From assembly GCA_016490735.1 (NCBI GenBank), contig JAEMWC010000556.1, positions 135,001 through 199,000 on the forward strand: DNA of 64,000 nucleotides. Reading direction: 5' to 3'. The position numbers were made by a program, and so were the translations under genes. Positions within the stretch are counted from its first letter, which is position 1. Every line of letters begins with the position of its first letter. The notes below the pieces were generated by a model. That model saw only the letters and a program-made list of their open reading frames with translations. It searched no databases and was not told the origin of the DNA. This DNA is from Pachyseris speciosa. Lineage: Eukaryota > Cnidaria > Anthozoa > Scleractinia > Pachyseridae. Positions 20,574 to 32,589 of this stretch are shown here, piece after piece.

Positions 20574-20813
20574 TGTCTTTGGCCATCGTAGCTTAACAAG
20601 AAATAACACACAAACTGCGGTTGATAAACATGGCAATAAAACGCATTGTTGGAAAACAAAAATAAAACTATATCGTTTAAGTTGACGTTTCGTATGTTTC
20701 GACGTACGTAACATATGTATGTCGAAACATACGAAACGTCAAGTTCAACGATATAGTTTCATTTTTGTTTTCCAACAATGCGTTTTATTGCCATGTTTAT
20801 CAACCGCAGTTTG
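20574..20813. mobile_element. Palindromic 240-bp insertion with 12-bp TSD
   Basis: It is flanked by TGTGCTGTCGCT (20562-20573, 20814-20825), and the empty site is seen in units C and D. About 20628-20703 and 20714-20813 form a near-perfect inverted repeat. Each arm contains GTATG-loop-CATAC followed by GAAACGTC, which looks like helix II plus the 3' core of a hammerhead; the CTGANGA half is missing. The left end (20574-20625) shares the MAK-K-KE start region with 18880-18940. Confidence 0.65.
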
Positions 20814-20825
20814 TGTGCTGTCGCT

Positions 20826-22457
20826 ACTTTTTGAGCTATGTCGCTTGTCGGATTATATCCTGGCAGGGCCTCAATTTTCACTTTCTTCCTGTTATGTAAG
20901 TTATGAATGCTATCCAACCTTAAAAATTATTTTCAAACTCTTTTCAGTTCTTAAGCCGTTTTAATTCAGGTACATGGTATTTTCATGTTACAATTCGGCT
21001 ATAAAGTATTTGTTTTTTCCTTAATTTAGGTATTCGGTATGCAGACGTGAATTAAATGCTTTAAGATTCTTTTAGGTTCTAAGTATCAGACGTTTTACAA
21101 TTTTAAGGTGTATTGATATCTTACGGGGAAACAACCGGGTATATTGGCATCCCATGCACTACCCCACTTGACCGGGTCTGATATATAAATACATTGATAC
21201 ATTCCGAGAAAAGAAAAACCAGGACTTTTTACTTGCACATTAGACTTCTGAGCGAGCAAATCGAGTTGCATTTGTTTAAGAATTTAACCCGAGGGCTGAA
21301 AATCGGCTGAGTATTATCAGCGGTAGCGTTCCATGCAAACACTTTATCTTATTAGTGAATGTAAAGGAGGGCTCGCCAGCCTTCCTACTCCAACATGATT
21401 GTCAAAACTGAGGAACCATAGTGGAAACGCTTTCCCTCCCCTCCCGTCCCCTACTTAGAGGGGTATAGAATGGTCCCTTAAAATTTCAAGTGCTCGCAAA
21501 ATTTGGTCTTTGCTCGATTTGCTCGCAAAATTTTGAAGAGTGCTCGCTTGCACGTGCTCGCAATTTTTTTGCAACTGCTCACGTGCTCGGATTCTCGTTG
21601 AAATTTGCTTATGGACGGTCATGTCCTTGCCAGTAATGACTTTCAAAAATTGTAAACGAGTGTTATTGATGTTAATGCTTTTTCCGAAGACATAATGGAC
21701 TTTACGATAAAGAAAATGACATTCCAATGATGTTATTGAAAGTGCATGAGCATGATAATTGCGCAAATGAACCAACGGGTGGTTAAAATGAAAATTTATT
21801 CGTGAAAATGTTCTTCCTAAGATGTTATTGAATTCCCGTAAATTAAAATGAATTTCCATTTCTGTTAATGAACGGCAAAAGCTGTAATATATCCTTCCTT
21901 ATTGTCATGTTTTGCTGCCTCTAAAACACAATCGTTTCTAAATGTGTGGTAAGACCCAAGCTGAAAGACCTGAAAATAAAACTATAACCAAAAACTATTC
22001 TAAATTAGGTATAAATTCACGAACAAAACAATTGAACATTATTTAACTGATATAAGCAATATGCTGCTGATATGGTCAAAACAACGATAACTCAATGATA
22101 CTCTCTTGAGTATGATGAGACTGAAAATTGTAGTTAAAAACTACGGATCTAATGTTTTCTTAGCAAAAAAAATAGTCTAGGATCAAGAAAATTAAAAAGC
22201 AATGGCCTAATAAAGGCTTCCAATAATATTTTGTCATGCGAATACAAGTTAATACAAAATAACAAAAAAAAAAAAAAAGGTGCATGGCTGGAGAATAACT
22301 GGAATTGATTTGATATCACTGGTCACGCTTTTAAATGCTTAATCCTATGTAATACCATAGAAACACGCGGAAAGATGACTCTGCGAGTGAAAGATAAATT
22401 ACTGAAAAGTGTGTAAAAACAAAAGATTGAATAGCTTCAGAATGGCACGTTTCTACC
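20826..22457. other. TRIM C 3' flank
   Basis: No gene is supported. The flank is shared with units D and E (28740-29339, 33600-35177). Around 21480-21600 there are loose repeats of a TGCTCGCAAAATTT phrase, also present at 34240-34330. A 134-codon minus ORF here (21455-21859) is only partly kept in unit E, so I do not call it. Confidence 0.6.
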
Positions 22458-24644
22458 TTATTTTAAAATGTGTATTTTCTTCGCGTAATAATCAGTTACT
22501 AAAATCCGTCCATCTGGTGTTGCAGCTATTCCAGTGGGGCATTGTAGTCCAGTCACAGTTTTTCCAGTGAAAGAACCATCCACTGAAAATTGAACAATTC
22601 GTTTATTGTTACGATCACAAACAAGAATGTTGTGATGATTGCAACATTTTTCCACACATAGAGCCCATGGCAAGTTCAGCTGTCCGTCACCTACCCCTTC
22701 TCCAATGTTGCGCAGAAACTTTCCTGAACGATCAAAGACTTTTAAACAGTTGACCGCGCAGTCACAAACAATGAACACGTTTTGATACCAGATACACGCA
22801 GCGAGGTATTCCAGTTTTTCTGGACCACTATTTCCAAATTGAAACACTGGTTCACCATCCTTTGTGAAGACCTGAATTCTGTTGTTGTAAATGTCGGCCA
22901 CAGCAACGCGTCCTTCATCATCCATACAAACGCCGACTGGAGATTTCAACTCACCCACTCCTCTCCCATATTTTCCAAAGCATTTTACAGCGTTCCCCGT
23001 GTGTACATTGAACTGTTGAACGCGGTGATTAAATGTATCCGCCACTAGTATGTTGTCGTCATTGATGTATGTTACACCAGATGGATAGTTCAGCTGCCCA
23101 GCATTCGCTCCTTTGCTGCCGATTTTTCGCAGATATTTTCCCTCTTTATCGAATATAAGTATACAGTGTCCATTGTAATCAGTTACAGCGATCATCCCTT
23201 CACTGTTTACAGCAATCCCATCTGGATTGTGAAGAGTTTGCTCTTTTGAATCCAACTCACCCACAACTTCAAGCCGTCGTTCTTTCACCTGAACATTGAA
23301 CGGACTCTGATGAAGTTTGTCCCCGTTAATTATCACTTTAATCTTGTACGGGCCTGGAATTTTTGGGACAAACGTAACCAGAAAATTTCCATCTTCCTTC
23401 TTGCAAGTCATTAAACTTCCTACTTGCTCAGCGGGGTCCACAAAAACTTCAACGTGAAATTTCCCTTTAGCTTCACTTGTAAGTTTTGGACAGACGACTA
23501 ACTCTGCTTGTACGGCAGCTTGGAAATCTTGAGTCAGCCCTTCTACTGTAGATTCATGTAAGTCTGTTGCGACGGCTGCCATGAAACCGAGGGTCAAATT
23601 ATCTGGTTTAGAAGTCGAAATAAATTTCACAAATGAACTAACCGGAAGTGCTGGAACTGGACGTTTGTTTAAATCTTCAAACCGCTTTGTTAAGTTTTTT
23701 TTGGTTGCCATAATATCTGAACTCGAGCTTCTATGAACCAGGTTGCTGGCAAACTCGATTGCTTGATTCATTTGCTTGATCAAGGACAGAACTTGTATCT
23801 TAGCGTTGTTTAGTTTCTGCATTCTCGACAACAGCGTGTTCTCGATCTCAGTAATGGCCTCCCGCTCGCGTTCTCGAATCTTGCTGATCATATCTTTGGC
23901 TGTTTGGGAAACTTCGCGTTTAGCGGCGGTAGAGTTGGTTTCTAGATCAACAGCTTTTTGCTCAAATTCACGAATCACATCGCTGCAAAGTCTGCTCTTT
24001 TCTTTGGTCATCTCGGCTGCCGCCATGACCTTCGCTTTCTCGCCATCAGCTGCTTTGTCAAGCGGATCAAAAGTATGATTCTTATGATCGGTGACAACAC
24101 AAATCTGACACACACAAGTCTGGCAGTCGATGCAAAAGAACCTCGTTACTTCTCGCTCGTGGTACTTCTGAGAGCAAAACGATTGTCGCTTGAGAAGAGC
24201 CTCGTAGTCTTCGGCTTGAAAGTGTTTTATTGGTCTGACTTTGTGTCCTTCAAAGGCGACATTTCTCAGAAGCTCGTGTGCGTTTACACAGTCAGGGCAC
24301 ATGAATTTTCCGCATTCCAAGCAGAAGCTTGTCTCAGCGCTTTTTTTCCTGCAACTGCCGCAGTTGATCTCGCTTCCATCGCCACTTTGCTGTACAGCAA
24401 GAAGACCCAGCAAACTATTTTTCAGAAATCCAGTGGGTAATTTGTCGAAGCTGTTGGGGACGCTAACTTGCGCCTGGCACTCTGGGCAGCGAAATTTTCC
24501 ATGTTGTTGGGTTATTAGCGCGTGTTTCTTCAAACATTCGCAACAGAAGGTGTGCAGACATTCTATTGTCTTAGGCTTTGTGAAAGTATCCAAACAAATC
24601 GAACATGTAACGTGTTCTTTCAAGTTTTTCAAGAGAGATTCCAT
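22458..24644 (-). CDS. TRIM71-like RING/B-box/filamin/NHL protein, copy C, intact
   Basis: A 728-residue single-exon gene. The RING is C3HC4 (C14, C17, C29, H31, C34, C37, C53, C56). B-box 1 spans about 95-134 and B-box 2 about 157-190. A coiled coil follows at about 195-310, a filamin/ABP280 repeat at about 365-455, and about six NHL repeats from 460 to the end. This order is that of TRIM71/LIN-41 and TRIM2/3. RING TRIMs act as ubiquitin E3 ligases, and NHL propellers bind RNA or protein partners. The start MESLLKN is shared by all copies. It is one of two fully open copies. Its role in this organism is not known from sequence. Confidence 0.93.
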   Translation of the reverse strand: MESLLKNLKEHVTCSICLDTFTKPKTIECLHTFCCECLKKHALITQQHGKFRCPECQAQVSVPNSFDKLPTGFLKNSLLGLLAVQQSGDGSEINCGSCRKKSAETSFCLECGKFMCPDCVNAHELLRNVAFEGHKVRPIKHFQAEDYEALLKRQSFCSQKYHEREVTRFFCIDCQTCVCQICVVTDHKNHTFDPLDKAADGEKAKVMAAAEMTKEKSRLCSDVIREFEQKAVDLETNSTAAKREVSQTAKDMISKIREREREAITEIENTLLSRMQKLNNAKIQVLSLIKQMNQAIEFASNLVHRSSSSDIMATKKNLTKRFEDLNKRPVPALPVSSFVKFISTSKPDNLTLGFMAAVATDLHESTVEGLTQDFQAAVQAELVVCPKLTSEAKGKFHVEVFVDPAEQVGSLMTCKKEDGNFLVTFVPKIPGPYKIKVIINGDKLHQSPFNVQVKERRLEVVGELDSKEQTLHNPDGIAVNSEGMIAVTDYNGHCILIFDKEGKYLRKIGSKGANAGQLNYPSGVTYINDDNILVADTFNHRVQQFNVHTGNAVKCFGKYGRGVGELKSPVGVCMDDEGRVAVADIYNNRIQVFTKDGEPVFQFGNSGPEKLEYLAACIWYQNVFIVCDCAVNCLKVFDRSGKFLRNIGEGVGDGQLNLPWALCVEKCCNHHNILVCDRNNKRIVQFSVDGSFTGKTVTGLQCPTGIAATPDGRILVTDYYAKKIHILK

Positions 24645-25440
24645 AATCTATGTTTGCTATGTGGATTCCAAAATTAGGTCCAAACCAAACACACCCATCT
24701 ATTGTTTGTGATTTCTAGAAATCGCAAGATTTGCATTCTATTTTAGATATTCAGTGAAGCAAATCTTTTTGCACCTACCTTTCTGACCTGAGGAAAGCAT
24801 TACGTGATGTTTTCGCGGTAGTTATGGTTCTTGATCACTACCTCGTGTGCAGCGAAATGGTAGAAACGCCAGACATTATGGGACAAGCATACATGTTCAG
24901 TTTCATAAAGAGACGAATTGTTGCGGGATAATATTTGTGCAATTGTGCTGTTTGATGCTATTGTGTTTGGTTTCTTTATCGTCTCAACTTCCCAAATTGG
25001 CTAGATATTTCGCGTGGAAGTTTTTGAGCGGTGAAACACAATCAAGGAGGTCAGGGCTTGCCGCCGAGATGGCGCGAGCTATTGTTACGCATTGACAACG
25101 AATGTTTTACTTACGGTTTCTTTCTGCGAATTCAAAGCAAACTTAGCCAAACGTTACAACCAAGGACAACACCTTGTATTCAAACAGTCACTAAAAGAGC
25201 CTTTTAGTAAGTGCTGAGTTAAAACTTTCTAAACCGACTCCTTTATTAGTGTTTGGCATACTTATTCAGGTGATTCTTGAGATTCTTTTGTTCTCATTGG
25301 TCGAGGACTGCGTCATTTCTTGCTTCCCGGAGTGGATTGATTATAACAAAGGCACTAACGTCTGACGAAGAAATTAAAATGCACTGCCGAAAAGCACTAA
25401 AGATGAAACTAAGTTCGTAGAAACACTTTTCAGAGGTAAG
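24645..25440. other. TRIM C 5' flank
   Basis: No gene is seen. Near-identical sequence occurs at 31530-32330 (unit D), so any promoter of the TRIM genes is probably shared, but I cannot point to one. Confidence 0.6.
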
Positions 25441-25442
25441 AC

Positions 25443-25760
25443 ATGAAAGTTTTGCCAATTTTGTTAGAAAACTATTTTGAATTCCGAGCGATGGAAAAGT
25501 GGCCGATGGCGATACGAGTAAACAAAAATAGAGGAATAATTTCTTTAAGTTTATTTAACAGAATTGTTTCAACATTTACGACAGAATTTGAAAGCATGAC
25601 AGTAAACGAGATGAATAAATGTCTCTTGAAGTTTTACGTTTCAGTGAGGAACAAAGACAGTAGATATTGCAAGTAAACTAGCTTGTTGTCACTCAGGGCG
25701 GCTCTCGACTGCTATCTGAAGTCGACTAATGCCATGCAGAAAAACAACAAATACTGTAGT
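25443..25760 (+). pseudogene. Crypton/KIAA1958-like fragment, unit C
   Basis: An open stretch reads TEFESMTVNEMNKCLLKFYV, then SVRNKDSRYCK, an in-frame TAA, and TSLLSLRAALDCYLKSTN. This is the clearest of the four copies. The resemblance is to the N-terminal part of DUF3504 (Crypton-derived) proteins, from memory. The catalytic tyrosine-recombinase core is absent. Confidence 0.5.
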
Positions 25761-25789
25761 ATTCTATTTTCGGTAACCACGCATAGTAA

Positions 25790-26330
25790 TAATGGTAATA
25801 GTCTTTATTTGCTTTTGTCAATTAACACATTTTTTTTTTTATTACAATCTAGAAAATTTACAAAATATGATCAATCTAAACTAAATAAAACAATGGACAA
25901 GCTGGGAAGCTTAATAAACTAGTAGGTTTTCTCAGTTAGCTCCCTGAACAATTTAGGTTCTAAGTGGCAGATAAAATAAAATAAACGAAAAATAAAATAA
26001 AAAGAAATGCAAGGAAGGGTGAACTTATTTACATGAACTATGTTGCTTCATCAGTAAAACGAAAGTTTATTTATTTGTTGTTCAGAGAGTGAGATAACGT
26101 TTAATTTTCTTAGGAAATGTGAACACACTTGAGTTTTTTAAATGAGTTGGGAGGTCTTTCCAAATGTCCGTAGCCATAAAAGAGATTGATTTTTTACCTA
26201 CGTTAGTTCGTAAACTCGGGTCAAAAAGATTTTTCTTAGTTTTATATTTCGTGTTGTAGTGATGTGAATTACTAGCATATTGAAACATATTGTCGAATAG
26301 TTCGTATTCAGCGAAGCCAATAAAACATTG
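25790..26330 (-). mobile_element. CR1-like LINE 3' end, unit C
   Basis: The C-terminal RT tail (26082-26320 minus: SLRTNVGKKSISFMATDIWK, then a basic YL end) is followed by a 3' UTR with T/A runs. It is orthologous to the fragments in units B and D. Confidence 0.75.
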
Positions 26331-27392
26331 AATTTCTAACTGAAGCAGGTCACCACCGAGGGAAAAAATAGTGGCATAATTGAAAAAAATCCGTTAACGT
26401 ACCACGATTTCTTGTGAAATGGCCTACACCCTGAAGGAATTCTTGCATATAGAAGTTTCGAGAATTGCTCATTTACTTTCAGTATACAGTAAAGAACAGT
26501 GTTTGACTCTGGTGGTTGAACTGACTGCAAATATTAGCTTCATAATAGACACCTTTAGCTTGTTTTTTTGTCCAGGTGACAAAGAACACAAATCATGATT
26601 TTGAGGTCCTGTCAGGGGGGAGAGGGTCTTGTCCTCCCACGGGGGGAAAGGCCCTTGTCTGAATTTTAAAATCTCATGTGTCAGTGTTTAAATCCCTAAT
26701 TCTCGGCCTTGATGTCACTGTCGGAATTTTGCCGGGAATGATGTCTCTCGTCGGGATACCATTTAATGTGCTGTCGCTACTTTTTGAGCCATGTCGCTTG
26801 TCGGATTTAACCCTGGCAGGGCCTTAATTTTCACTTTCTTCCTGTTATGAATGTTATCCAATCTTAAAAATTATTTTCAAACTCTTTGACAGTTCTTAAG
26901 CCGTTTTAATTCAGGTACATGGTATTTTCATGTTACAATTCGGGTATAAAGTATTTGTTTTTTTCTGTATTTTAGGCATTCGGTATGCAGACGTAAATTA
27001 AATGCTTTAAGATTATTTTTGGTACTAAGTCTCACACGTTTTACAATTTGAAGGTGTATTGGTATCTTACGGGGAAACAACCGGGTATATTGGCATCCCA
27101 TGCACAACCCCACTTGACCGGGTCTGATATATAAATACACTGATACATTCCGAGAAAAGAAGAAACAGGACTTTTTACTTGCACATTAGACTTCTGAGCG
27201 AGCAAATCGAGTTGCATTTGTTTAGGAATTTAACCCGATGGCTGAAAATCGGCTGAGTATTATCAGCGGTAGCGTTCCATGCAAACAATTTATCTTATTA
27301 GTGAATGTAAAGGAGGGCTCGCCAGCCTTCCTACTCCAACATGATTGTCAAAACGAAGGAACCATAGTGGAAAACGCTTTCCCTCCCCTCCC
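26331..27392. other. Distal 5' flank of C / 3' flank of next unit
   Basis: No gene is seen. It is shared with 33126-34200. It contains a G/C-rich block near 26605-26650 that differs in length between units. Confidence 0.6.
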
Positions 27393-27401
27393 GTCCGGAC
27401 T

Positions 27402-28407
27402 TAATCTCGTACCCAGATCTCCAACGGCGAAGCGAAAGGGAGATCTGGTAAAGTTCAAAAGTACGCCATTTCTCATTGGCTACTGGAAAAAGTGCTACCG
27501 CAATCGAATCTGTGCTCTGATTGGCTCTTTTTAGTGTGGCTTTTTTGTGGCTTTATTTTCGTGGCAAATATTCAACATGGCAGTACGGAAAACACGAGTG
27601 ATAGTTTCAAGTTTAAACGCTGTTTGTGAGGCAAGACAGCTGGGAGGAAATTTTTTCCGATGCCGGGAAAGCTTTGAGATTAAAACAAATTATTCAAAAA
27701 CTGTGTGAGATTTGTGTCGAAGGCATAGACGAACTTCCGAAGTTCTGTTGCAGATCTTGTTTTGATAAACTGGTATGCCTGAATTTGAACTTACCCGCAA
27801 CATCTTTTCTGAGAATAATCGGACAAAAATATCTTCCTATACTGCCTGCTGCTCACAGTTACGGATAAAATTATCTGAACTTTCCGGCCTCCAAATATAG
27901 ATCGGCGTCAAACCTGGCTTCAAAGACTACCATCTGCCTCGCTCCCAGAAACATTCATCCTTGCTCAAGACACTGAGTTAAAGTTATTTATTTCATATCG
28001 ACCGTCGATCGTTGAGCGGCGAAACCACAATTACAATTGACTTGTCCTTTCATTTCTTCTTTGCAACGAAATGATCGCAATGCGAAGAAAGCACTTGATA
28101 AATTAGCTATTTACCGTAACCAGTTGGAAGAATAATTAACCAATCTCGGTTGTTGACAACAACCTCCTGTATTGCTTCTTACAGCGTTGGTTTGATTCTG
28201 AAGTTTTCTTCTCCTTTGGACTGCAAAACCGATTGAAAAGCGCCCTCAAAGTCCATTTATCTTTCTCTCATACACAAAATCAGGGCGAGCATGCGTAGAT
28301 ATAGTGAGGCCCGTATATCCGGCCTGACTCTCAGAGAGCATGCTCCAAATTCGAACTTTACCAGATCTCCCTTTCGCTTCGCCGTTGGAGATCTGGGTAC
28401 GAGATTA
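27402..28407. mobile_element. Inverted-repeat element with 9-bp TSD
   Basis: The 55-bp terminal repeats are perfect inverted copies (they start TAATCTCGTACCCAGATCTC). The duplication GTCCGGACT lies on both sides (27393-27401, 28408-28416). Inside, 27570-27868 holds a relic ORF with CEIC and CCRSC, a possible zinc-binding N-terminus, interrupted by frame changes. The 9-bp duplication suggests a Mutator-like element. Only unit C has it. Confidence 0.75.
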
Positions 28408-28416
28408 GTCCGGACT

Positions 28417-29339
28417 TAGAGCTACTTAGACATGGCTGTGTTGTTCATCAGTGGTATATTTTCGGAATCAGAAAATAAGAATGAAATGAGATTTCAAGCG
28501 TGCAGTTATGATAAATATTTTTACAGTCAAAAGCTGCGAGAAAGTTTTAGGGAAAATAAAACAAAGAGCATTTTTAACATCTTTCAGTCTAGAGGACTGA
28601 ATCTGTTTAGATCAGCTTATAGATTTTTCTGAGCAGTTATGAATTCGTCAAAGACAGTTTTTTGTGTGTTTAGACGGTGATTTCGACTGCCATATCAACA
28701 CTTTGCGCCAGAGATAAATAAAAAATATTCCCTGAATAAGACTACAACTGGAGGTTTTAATCAAGATTGCTGGGACATACATTAATATATCCTTTCTCAT
28801 TGTCATGCTTTGCTGCCTCTAAAACACAATCGTTTCTAAATGTGTGGTAAGACCCAAGCTGAAACTGAGACCTGAAAATAAAACTATAACCAAAAACTAT
28901 TCTAAATTAAGTATAAATTCATGAACAAAACAAATGAATATGCTGCTGATATGGTCAAAACAATGATAACTCAATGATACTCTCCTGAGTATGATGAGAC
29001 TGAAAAATGTAGTTAAAAACTATGGATATAATGTAGATCTATCTAATGTAGCAAGAAAATAGTCTTAGATTAAGAAAATTAAAAAGCCATAGTCTAATAA
29101 CGGCTTCTAATAATATTTTGTCATGCGAATACAAGTAAGTTAATACAAAACAAAAAAAAAGGTGCACGGCTGGAGAATAATTGGAATTTATTTGATTTCA
29201 TCGGTAACGCTATTAAATGCTTAATCCTATGTAAAACCATAGAAACACGCGGAAAGGTGACTCCGCGAGTGAAAGATAAATTACTGAAAAATGAGTAAAA
29301 ACAAAAGATTGAATAGCTTCAGAATGACACCTTTCTAAC
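28417..29339. other. TRIM D 3' flank
   Basis: No gene is seen. It matches 8105-9059, 21880-22457 and 34620-35177. Confidence 0.6.
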
Positions 29340-31529
29340 TCATTTTAAAATGTGTATTTTCTTCGCGTAATAATCAGTTACTAAAATCCGTCCATCTGGT
29401 GTTGCAGCTATTCCAGTGGGGTTTTGTAGCTCAGTCACAGTTTTTCCAGTGAAAGAACCTTCCACTGAAAATTGAACAATTCGTTTATTGTTAAGATCAC
29501 AAACAAGAATGTTGTGATGATTGCAACATTTTTGCACACACAGAGCCCATGGCCCGTTCAGCTGTCCGTCACCTTTCCCTTCTTCTCCAATGTTGCGCAG
29601 AAACGTTCCTGAACGATCAAAGACTTTTAAACAGTTGTTCCCGCAGTCACAAACAATGAATACGTTTTGATACAAAATACATGCAGTGGGGCGGTTGAGT
29701 TTTCCTGAGCCGCTCCCTCCAAATTGAAACACTGGTTCAGCATCCTTTGTGAACACCTGAATTCTGTTGTTGCGAACGTCGGCCACGGCAACGCGCCCTT
29801 CGTCATCCATACAAACGCCGATTGGATTTTGGAACTCACCCATTCCTCTTCCTTGTTTTCCAAAGCATTTCACAGCATTTCCCGTATGTACATTGAACTG
29901 TTGAACGCGGTGATTCCAGTCATCCGCCACTAGTATGTTGTCGTCGTTGATATATGTTACACCAGATGGCTTGTTCAGCTGCCCAGCATTCGCTCCTTTG
30001 CTGCCGATTTTTCGCAGATACTTTCCCTCTTTATCGAATATAAGTATACAGTGTCCATTGTAATCAGTTACAGCAATCAGCCCTTTACTGTTTACAGCAA
30101 TCCCATCTGGATTGTGAAGAGTTTGCTCTTTTGAATCCAACTCACCCACAACTTCAAGCCGTCGTTCTTTCACCTGAACATTGAACGGACTCTGATGAAG
30201 TTTGTCCCCGTTAATTGTCACTTTAATCTTGTACGGGCCTGGAATTTTTGGGACAAACTTAACCAGAAAATTTCCATCTTCCTTCTTGCAAGTCATTAAA
30301 CTTCCTACTTGCTCAGCGGGGTCCACTAAAACGTCAACGTGAAATTTCTCTTTAGCTTCACTTGTATGTTTTGGACAGACGACTAACTTTGCTTGTACGC
30401 CAGCTTGGAAATCTTGAGTCAGCCCTTCTACTGTAGATTCATGCAAGTCTGTTGCGACGGCTGCCATGAAACCGAGGGTCAAATTATCTGGTTTAGAAGT
30501 CGAAATAAACTTCACAAATGAACTAACCGAAAGTGCTGGAACTGGGCGTTTGTTTAAATCTTCAAACCGCTTTGTTAAGTTCTTCTTGGTTGCCATAATA
30601 TCTGAACTCGAGCTTCTCTGAACCAGGTTGCTGGCAAACTCGATTGCTTGATTCATTTGCTTGATCAAGGACAGAACTTGTATCTTAGCGTCGTTTAGTT
30701 TCTGCATTCTCGAGGACAGCGTGTTCTCGATCTCAGTAATGGCCTTCCGCTCGCGTTCTCGAATCTTGCTGATCATATCTTTGGCTGTTTGGGAAACTTT
30801 GCGTTTAGCGGCGGTAGAGTTAGTTTCTAGATCAACAACTTTTTGCTCAAATTCACGAATCACATCGCTGCAAAGTCTGCTCTTTTCTTTGGTCATCTCG
30901 GCTGCCGCCATAACTTTCGCTTTCTCGCCATCAGCTGCTTTGTCAAGCGGATCAAAAGTATGATTCTTATGATCGGTGACAACACAAATCTGACACACAC
31001 AAGTCTGGCAGTCGATGCAAAAGAACCTCGTTACTTCTCGCTCGTGGTATATCTGAGAGCAAAACGATTGTCACTTGAGAAGAGCCTCGTAGTCTTCGGC
31101 TTGAAAGTGTTTTATTGGTCTGACTTTGTGTCCTTCAAAGGCGACATTTCTCAGAAGCTCGTGTGCGTTTACACAGTCAGGGCACATGAATTTTCCGCAT
31201 TCCAAGCAGAAGCTTGTCTCAGTACTCTTTTTCCTGCAGCTGCCACAGCTGATCTCGCTTCCATCGCCACTTTGCTGTACAGCAAGAAGACCCAGCAAAC
31301 TATTTTGCAGAAATCCAGTGGGCAATTTATCGAAGCTGTCGGGGACGCCAACTTGCGCCTGGCACTCAGGGCAGCGAAATTTTCCATGTTGTTGGGTTGT
31401 TAGCGCGTGTTTCTTCAAACATTCGTAACAGAAGGTGTGCAGACATTCTATTGTTTTAGGCTTGGTGAAAGTATCCAAACAAATCGAACATGTAACGTGT
31501 TCTTTCAAGTTTTTCAAGAGAGATTCCAT
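29340..31529 (-). pseudogene. TRIM copy D, full length with one nonsense codon
   Basis: The layout is the same as copy C, but codon 153 (CGA in C and F) is TGA at 31071-31073, just before B-box 2. Both sides stay in the same frame with no other break seen. The upstream 152 codons would give RING plus B-box 1 only. The downstream 552-codon ORF starts at an internal Met in B-box 2. A CGA to TGA change is a typical CpG transition, so this is a very recent loss or a polymorphic null. Zinc-binding residues and NHL motifs are otherwise intact. Confidence 0.9.
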
Positions 31530-32330
31530 AATATATGTTTGCTATGTGGATTCCAAAATTAGGTCCAAACCAAACACAGCAATCTATTCTTGTGATTTCT
31601 AGAAATCGCAAGATTTGCATTCTATTTTAGATATTCAGTGAAGCAAATCTTTTTGTACCTAAGTTTCTGACCTAAGAAGAGCATTATGTGATGTTTTCGC
31701 AGTAGTTATGGTTCTTGAACAGTACCTCTTGTGCAGCGAAATGGTAGAAGCGCCAGGCATTATGGGACCGGCATACATGTTCAGTTTCATAAAGAGACGA
31801 GTTGTTGCGGGATAATATTTGTGCAATTGTGCTGTTTGATGCTATTGTGTTTGGTTTCTTAATCGTCTCAACTTCTCAAATTGGCTAGATATTTCGCGTG
31901 GAATTTTTTGAGCGGTGAAACACAATCAAGGAGGTCAGGGCTTGCCGCCGAGATGGCGCGAGCTATTGTTACGCATTGAAAACGAATGTTTTCCTTATGG
32001 TATCTTTCTGCGAATTCAAAGAAAACTTAGCCAAACGTTACAACCAAGGACAACACCTTGTATTCAAACAGTCACTAAAAGAGCCTTTTAGTAAGTGCTG
32101 AGTTAAAAGTTTCAAAACCGAGTCCTTTATTAATGTTTGCCATACTTATTCAGGTGATTCTTGAGATTCTTTTGTTCTCATTGGTCGAGGACTGCGTCAT
32201 TTCTTGCTTGAATTTCCCGGTGTGGATTGATTATAACAAAGGCACAAACTTCTGACGAAGAAATTAAAATGCACTGCCGAAAAGCACTAAAGATGAAACT
32301 AAGTTCGTAGAAACACTTTTCAGCGGTAAG
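31530..32330. other. TRIM D 5' flank
   Basis: No gene is seen. It is nearly the same as 24645-25440. Confidence 0.6.
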
Positions 32331-32545
32331 ACGTGAAAGTTTTGCCAATTGTGTTAGAAAACTATTTTGAATTCCGATCGATGGAAAAGTGGCCGATGGC
32401 GATACAAGTAAACACAAATGGAGCAATAATTTCTTTAAGTTTATTTAGCAGAATTGTTTCACCATTTACGTAAGAATTTGAAAGTAAACTAACTTGTTGT
32501 CACTCAGGGCGGCTCTCGACTGCTATCTGAAGTCGACTATTGCCA
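32331..32545 (+). pseudogene. Crypton/KIAA1958-like fragment, unit D, internally deleted
   Basis: This is the counterpart of 25443-25760. The TTEFESM to RYCK part is lost, joining the upstream half directly to the LRAALDCYLKST end. Confidence 0.4.
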
Positions 32546-32589
32546 GAAAAACAACAAATACTGTAGTATTCTATTTTCGGTAACCACAC

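Noticed and set aside
21455..21859. 134-codon minus ORF
   Set aside because: It lies in duplicated flank, and its counterpart at 34366-34635 is not kept open over the same length.
22782..24711. Plus-strand ORFs over TRIM genes (also at 29724-31428, 35505-37127, 51773-53507, 12158-13033)
   Set aside because: They are antisense shadows that follow the codon pattern of the minus-strand TRIM genes.
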